Part shown: positions 58,187 to 64,000 of the stretch, in pieces
Position numbering within the stretch: the stretch's first letter is position 1
Layout of the letters: each line of letters begins with the position of its first letter
NCBI RefSeq assembly: GCF_025399195.1
Contig: NW_026252131.1
Location: 62,001 to 126,000 of the forward strand
DNA from: Umbelopsis ramanniana AG
Taxonomy: Eukaryota; Mucoromycota; Umbelopsidomycetes; Umbelopsidales; Umbelopsidaceae
DNA length: 64,000 nt
Direction: 5' to 3'
Position numbers and translations under genes: made by a program
The notes under the pieces: model-generated
What the model was told of the DNA's origin: nothing
The model's database searches: none
The model's input: only the letters and a program-made list of their open reading frames with translations

Positions 58187-61100
58187 TTATAATCGACTCC
58201 AATCAGTACTATGATGAGTGGGCTCAATAGTTCTCGCTACATATGTAGGGATGTTTTGTGTCAACCATAGCTGCTGATATTGTTCATAGCGCTTTTTGCT
58301 TAGGTATTGAGGTCGGCCGCGGCTACATAAAAATCAAAAATTTAGTTAGTATGGATGATAGCAGCTCTTGCCGCAGTCATTTCTAACAAAGTACTCACAT
58401 GAACCCAAAGTCAGCTTCACCATGTGCATCCAAATATGGTGCCGTCATGAAACATCCAACACCATTGTACAATAACAATAATAAGCTCCTTCTTATCCAG
58501 ATATAAGCACCCACTTCTCCGCCACAGCTACAGGAAGTTCAAATGTGTGAGTTTACGGGGGTCAAATCATGAACATCAATCGTACAAAAACATGGTGAAC
58601 TTACATCGCTGTGTGCATATTGCACTCTCCTTGTTCACCTTCCATACAGCAGTAGCCTTGCAAGCAAACAAACGTGCCACACAATAAACATAGTGCAGGG
58701 TCGTTTGGTACATTTCCACATTTTCTACAGGCTTTGTGCATGCTTTCTTCAAAAAGCTGATCCAGTCGGTTAGGTAAGTCAACTAGGTGGAAAACAGTTG
58801 GCAAACCGATGGATATTCTAAGTAATTGAGTGTAGGCAGGCGCATTTGTACGAATTAATGACGTTGATGTCTTTCTGGAGTAATCTATATAGTGTTGGCA
58901 CCAGCCGTTAACGGCCGCCGGTTGCCGAATAATTTCTTTCATTATCTGATCTAGTGTTGGAAGTCGTAAACATTTCAGCAGTCGGTCGAATTCAGGCATT
59001 TCTTCTTCAGAGTTTTCCAAAGGTTGTATAATCAATCCATGCCGAACGACCAAAAGTATCATACACCGTCGTAGATAAGGCAATGCAAATGATCGTAGTA
59101 GGCCGATAAAGGCGGCTTCGCTGACAGTTTGGAAGAAGCGGTCAACAAAATCTCTTGGTACAGAAAGTATGTCCATAATGATATATGTGAATGCGCGAAC
59201 GGTTTCCTTATCCACAGAATCGTTCTGTTGTCTATATGCTTCCAAATGCTTCCGAGCTCTGTCACCCGCAAGTTTCTCATTTCCAGTGAGGCCCTGCAAC
59301 AGAGCAACGGCCGCCTTGACGATTTCGGCCGTAAACAATTGTCGTACAAAGTGGTGAATATTCAGTTCAAGATTGGGCACCATACTCATGCTGAGCTCTA
59401 CTAGCACTAAAAATGGTTCGTCTTCCAGCAAAGGCTTGAGGTTCTCAAAAACAACGGTCGCTTTGCGATCTGCCTCGAGCATGGTGCGCGCAGCCTTGTT
59501 GCTGTAGAAAAGTTGAGCGACTCTAGCAACATTGACGGAAGCTTCCTTTTCCTGACTGTCGATTTCTTGATCTTCATGGAAGACACGCTTATAAAGCATC
59601 ACGGTTTCTGAAAAGATCCTCAGCAACGTTCGGGTGTGTTCAGAAATGCTGTCAATCAGCGTCCCGGTGTGCTCTACTGTTAAATCGCTGGAGGCTTGAG
59701 TCGATCGACCGCGCTGAGAAATTTCGATGCTGGAAATGGTGTATCCATAAAGACCCCATAAAAGATCCATAGATTCTAAAAGCTTGGTATCTACAAGGAC
59801 GGAGGTCTCTGAATTTATGCCTTTCACTATGGCTTCTAGTACGGTTGCGAGTCGGCTGTACATCTTTTTGACCAGAATCATATCGGTGGGATCAACGTTG
59901 ACGTTCATTGCTTCTAAAACGGATTCATCTACACCTGCAGTTCTTCCAGATAGCCTTCCTGACCATGGTAGTCGAGAGCTGAGGTCACTGGTCATCGTCA
60001 TCCAAAATCGGTCTTTTAAGAACTTGGAGGGTTCAAATTGCCTGCGTTTTTCTATTTGTACGAGCAATTCATCGATGCCTTGGGTCATAAATGTCTCGTA
60101 AAGTTGATCGTTGGCACCAGCGAGAACTCCGGGATAACTCTCAGTTTTGCCTTTCCAAACGATAGGCAACAAGGTATTACCAAGCGCCTTGCAAAGTGGG
60201 CAAAGGTATTCCAATCTTTCAAGATTTTCGGGATGCTTGTATCTGCTTTGCGCGGCATGCCTTGATTCAATGGAAGCATAATAGGTTTCAAAGCATTTGA
60301 CATGCATCAAATGGCTGCATGTTGACATATGGAGACCAGATTTATGTGATTGAGGTGGGAAGCCGTGAACATTGGATGCCCTTGGTTGCTTTTTGCTCGA
60401 AGAGCTCTTCTCAGACGTTATCGGCTCTTCCTCTGGCAATTCGACATCTAAGCCTTGTTTCATGTTGAAAACATCTGCTATGACATCGGCATCGTCTAGG
60501 GGGGTTTGACGAAGGAGTGTCGATGGCTGTATAAATGCCAGCATTCCATAAAGTTGAGAGGAATCTGCCTCTTCCTGGCATACAATACAAGTACCGGTAG
60601 GGAAATGGAATTTCCTTTGAACTTCTAGTTCGCCATCGTCAGATCCTTCTAATCCATCGTGAGAAACAGCTCCAAGGTGATCCTCTTCTTCAACTTCCAT
60701 GTCGGTATCAGTGTCCTCATCATCGTACATATCTTCATTTTGTGACATGAAAGTAGTCTGTGCTTGTGCAAACTGAGCCATGATCTTGGCTTGACGCTCC
60801 TTGGCGGCCAATTTCTTTCGTTCAGATTCAGACAAGCTATGTTGACCATCTGCTCCCTCAACTTGTTGAGAATGAAGCACTCGTCGTTCTTCCCTCCAAA
60901 TTCGAATATGATCCTTTGCCTCCTTATTGCCCCGAGCTTCGATGTTGCTGACAATCCAAAGGCATCGCTTGTGAAGGTTTACCATTTGAGAGTCTTCAAT
61001 GATTTTGAGAAGAAGTCGTAACAGTGAAATGTGCTCTCTCTCTAATTCATTTACCATCACCGGGAATGAGTCGGTAGCAGCATACCATATGAAACCAGGA

Positions 61101-63988
61101 AGTCCTTTCTCCTCCTTATCCCAAGTATAGCGATTGTACGTTTCTTCTGTGTAGTCGTTGTTTTCATCCACAATAGCCATCATAGCAAGATACAAAGCTT
61201 GCTCTGTGATCGTATCGCTTGTTGGTGCTGATGAAACTTTGCAGTTCCATAGAGCATAGAATATAATTTGAAGCAAGACACGGGAATGGAGCATGTTACC
61301 CATACGTGTGAATGGGCCGGATGTGATACGAGCGAGTTTTGGAATAATGAAGAAGTCTTGTGGGTTTACGTCTAGTCCCTGACTTTCTCGTTCTTTCTTC
61401 CAAATCTTTTGTAACGCGGCTTCAACATCCTCACGATTGTTGCGTGTATAATGCCAAAAGTGTGGATCGATGTTGTCGTAATATTCTGGTTTGAGTTCGT
61501 AAACTCCGTGATCGTTCAAGCCATCAGGTGCTTTAAATTTGGCAACCTCCGATAAGATGTGATCAAACTTGGCATCTTCTGACATGCTCTCGGTGATCTT
61601 TTTGCCAAGCTCTGAGTGGGCCATGGGAGATATACACAAGTTTTGAGTGATTTCTCTGCGAATCTTATCTTCTAACGACAGGTGCGCAGCGTGTGCGCGT
61701 TCACTTCCAAAGACAATGAGCAAACTTAGCATTTCTTCTACCATATAGTTGGCTTGCGAAGTATCATAAGGAGGTTGGTTTGGTTTTCCGCTGAACCAAG
61801 CCAGCAAACCAAACCGGTCTAAAATCGTGGTGAAGAGGTGATCGGGGTCAACTAGAACAAAGCCAAACTGAAGGAGGTACAGATCTGTATCAAAAGTGTT
61901 TTCTCGTAGCGAGACATCTCGATAATGGTGTGCCTGACAAAACCAATTTGCGTTTAGTAAACATGGAAGCGTGTAAGCAAAATTCCTGTATACGCTGTCA
62001 TACCTGATTACGAACGCCAAAGCCATTGCGAACCCAAAATCCTGAACGAATTTGACATAACAAAACCATGGTCCTCATAGGCCAGTCGAGAATAGAAAGA
62101 ATAGTGTCCTCAGGCGAAAACTTGGGATGTATCTCATGCAGCTTTGATACCATAGCATTTATGCCACCAGACCATCCGCCTCGCTCTAATACGGCCTCAT
62201 CCAGTAGATGGACGTTCTCCAAAAGTTCAGATAGAAGCCAGTGGACAGGTTGGTGAAATGAGACGGGATCTTTGGATACATCGAACTTTACTACCGAAAA
62301 TTCGCCAGCATTGACGGTTTTGACGGTGTGAAATTCTTGTTCTTGTACGCCAGCTACACGCAACTGAGAATATTGCAAAAATGGACTTGATTCATCACGC
62401 ACTTCATGCTTTCCAGGAACCCAATCAGTTAGGTGTTTTAAGACACGCATAACAGCGCGGGCTAGCTGAAGTGGCGCCAGATGTTCGTTATCATCTTTGA
62501 GGTCGCGAACTGAGAAAGCATCACTGAAGCGTCGGCCAATCTTGGCAACCTGTAAAGTGACATTGAATGCATCTACCCAAGCGGTGCTTTCGTATTCAAC
62601 ATGGGATCCGGATTGTCGAACAATAGGATTCATGCCTTGAAAGATACTAACGAAATCCAAGTATTGACGCAAAAGCAGTGGCTCATTCCGTATATATCGT
62701 CGGACCGCATCCGGATTGATGATATAGCGAAGGTCATGGAAGGCATTGTAATATTTGCGAGTCACGAATGCTCGGCGTTCACAATTAATTCGCAATTCGC
62801 TAAGTCGATCCCCGAGTGGAAGAATGATTTGATCGGTAAGGAAAAAGCTGGACAGTACGGAGCACATGATACCAAAAAAGTTGTAGTCGGATACCAAGGT
62901 CGTTGCAATAGTTGGTACGGTTAGAAGCTGCACTGAGAACAGTATAACTGACAATGTGAATTCTCTATCACGAAGCAGGAATGCATCTGCTACACTAGGA
63001 TAGTTTCTTGCAAAGCGCACACCTGCATGAATAAACTGTTAGCATTGTAAGGAACTGTAGTTTCAAAAGGTGGTTAACAGTGCTTACCTAAAATTCGCTT
63101 GTACGATAGGTTTGCTACCAAAGTGCTGATGAACATCTTACGCAAACACATGCGCATATCTTTCCATAATCGTAAGTCGAGCAGCATGAAATAGTCTAGT
63201 CTCAATTTCTGCTTGAACTCTGTAAGCATTTTGGATCCAAACGGTTGGTCACCACGCTGCTTCTTCTTTGCCATGGCAGACGCGCCAATTTGTTCCGAGA
63301 AATTCAATTCTTGATTATCCAGGTCTTGGAATTCTTGTATCAAACCCGACAGGTCCCAAGACAGATCCGCAATATCCCCATGTTTACGACGTTCGTGCCA
63401 TCTTTTTCGCTCTACTTCACGTCGTTCCTCATGATCTTCAAATGTATGCTCCGTTTCGTGCTCGGAGTCGTCGGACGTTTCAAATTGCTGCCGCTGCATA
63501 AAGGACGGGAATGTATCTATGACGTCTGTAGGCTCAGCACCTAAAAGTTGATACATGGTAACATCGTCTTCATCAAGGTCATCAACAACTATTGCTTCCA
63601 TCATGGCGGGTTCCGGAATCGGCATATCGTCGTCGTCATCGTCTTCATCAATATCATCATTATCCTCTTCCTCTTCTTCCTCTTCAGGTATTGACTTTCT
63701 TCGATAGCGTGTCGATAATGATGCCAAAGCTGGCTTCAATGCCCACTCTTTACAAAGTTCTTCACATATAATGTCACGAATGATGGTACCACCATCTTGT
63801 ACATCAGGAAAGAATTTGTAATGTCCAGAAACAATGTGATTCATCCAATCACATAAAAGAAAGCAGACTTGTTCACGAAAGACATCTCTGGCAGAGCGAA
63901 TCGTAACAGCAAGTCCAATTGATGAGATGATTTTGGCGGTCTTTACAAGCTCAGGCAAATTAGTGGATTGTACAACAACTTCACGGCC
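58187..63988 (-). CDS. UBR1: UBR1-type N-recognin E3 ubiquitin ligase, N-terminus off window
   Basis: Recognises destabilising N-terminal residues and ubiquitinates their proteins with Rad6. Exons inside the window: 63088-63988, 62004-63022, 58605-61933, 58399-58527 and 58187-58322, about 1,837 aa of what is usually ~1,900-2,000. The part here covers the central helical scaffold, the RING-H2 region (CIVCQEEADSSQLYGMLAFIQ, then CSHLMHVKCFETYYAS and YLCPLCKALGN), and the C-terminal autoinhibitory domain with its zinc module (CRKCGNVPNDPALCLLCGTFVC, GECNMHTAICGGEVGAYI). It ends with GRPQYLSKKRYEQYQQLWL. The UBR box and ClpS-like domain, which bind type-1 and type-2 N-degrons, must lie beyond 63988. 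An acidic insert (EEEEEDNDDIDEDDDD) marks the first visible exon. Confidence 0.94.
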
Positions 63989-64000
63989 CTATAATATGTA

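Overview
This window is a gene-dense stretch of a nuclear genome from an early-diverging filamentous fungus, most likely Mucoromycota (Mucorales-like); that placement is inference. Supporting observations are moderate A+T content, short introns (mostly 55-90 nt) at roughly 5-10 per gene, TACTAAC/CTAAC-like branch sites, polypyrimidine-AG acceptors, alternating gene strands, and a protein set that is clearly fungal (SAGA Ada1, Kin1/2, Dbf4, DUF2415 WD40, Noc2) but also keeps an augmin HAUS6-like gene. No tRNA, rRNA, CRISPR array or intact transposon was recognised. Exon models were built by hand from splice motifs and reading-frame continuity; internal frames close in nearly all genes.

Left third (1-25 kb): a START-domain protein with a C-terminal membrane anchor; a YjdJ/NATD1-type acetyltransferase with a long disordered N-terminus; a Kin1/Kin2 (PAR-1/MARK) kinase; a 22-residue-repeat hydrophilic LEA-like protein (minus); a large coiled-coil protein with one probable membrane segment; mitochondrial Hsp70 (Ssc1 type, 11 exons, minus); a DUF2415 WD40 protein; a C78 (ZUP1/Mug105-type) deubiquitinase (minus); a ZNF511-like zinc-finger protein (minus) sharing a 150-bp divergent promoter with SAGA subunit ADA1 (plus).

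Middle third (25-50 kb): NOC2 for 60S ribosome export and tRNA isopentenyltransferase MOD5, both minus; a leucine-rich-repeat protein with two protein phosphatase 1 docking motifs; a small acidic nuclear-type protein, possibly Sds3-like; then four consecutive cell-cycle genes: DBF4 (replication kinase regulator), CENP-I/Mis6 (inner kinetochore, 20 exons), beta-tubulin and HAUS6 (augmin). The beta-tubulin gene is the most unusual locus: one intron can only be read as AT-AC, another as GC-AG, and the protein carries Tyr167 and Ala198, both linked to benzimidazole insensitivity.

Right third (50-64 kb): retromer sorting nexin VPS5; a secreted six-cysteine repeat protein in which each repeat is its own phase-1 exon; a fungal glutathione S-transferase with a clear TATA box; a short E2F-type factor; a small voltage-sensor-like membrane protein; and most of a UBR1-type N-recognin E3 ligase that runs off the right edge. 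The longest unexplained gaps are 17.4-18.65 kb, 35.8-37.66 kb, 51.8-52.9 kb and 54.2-55.1 kb.
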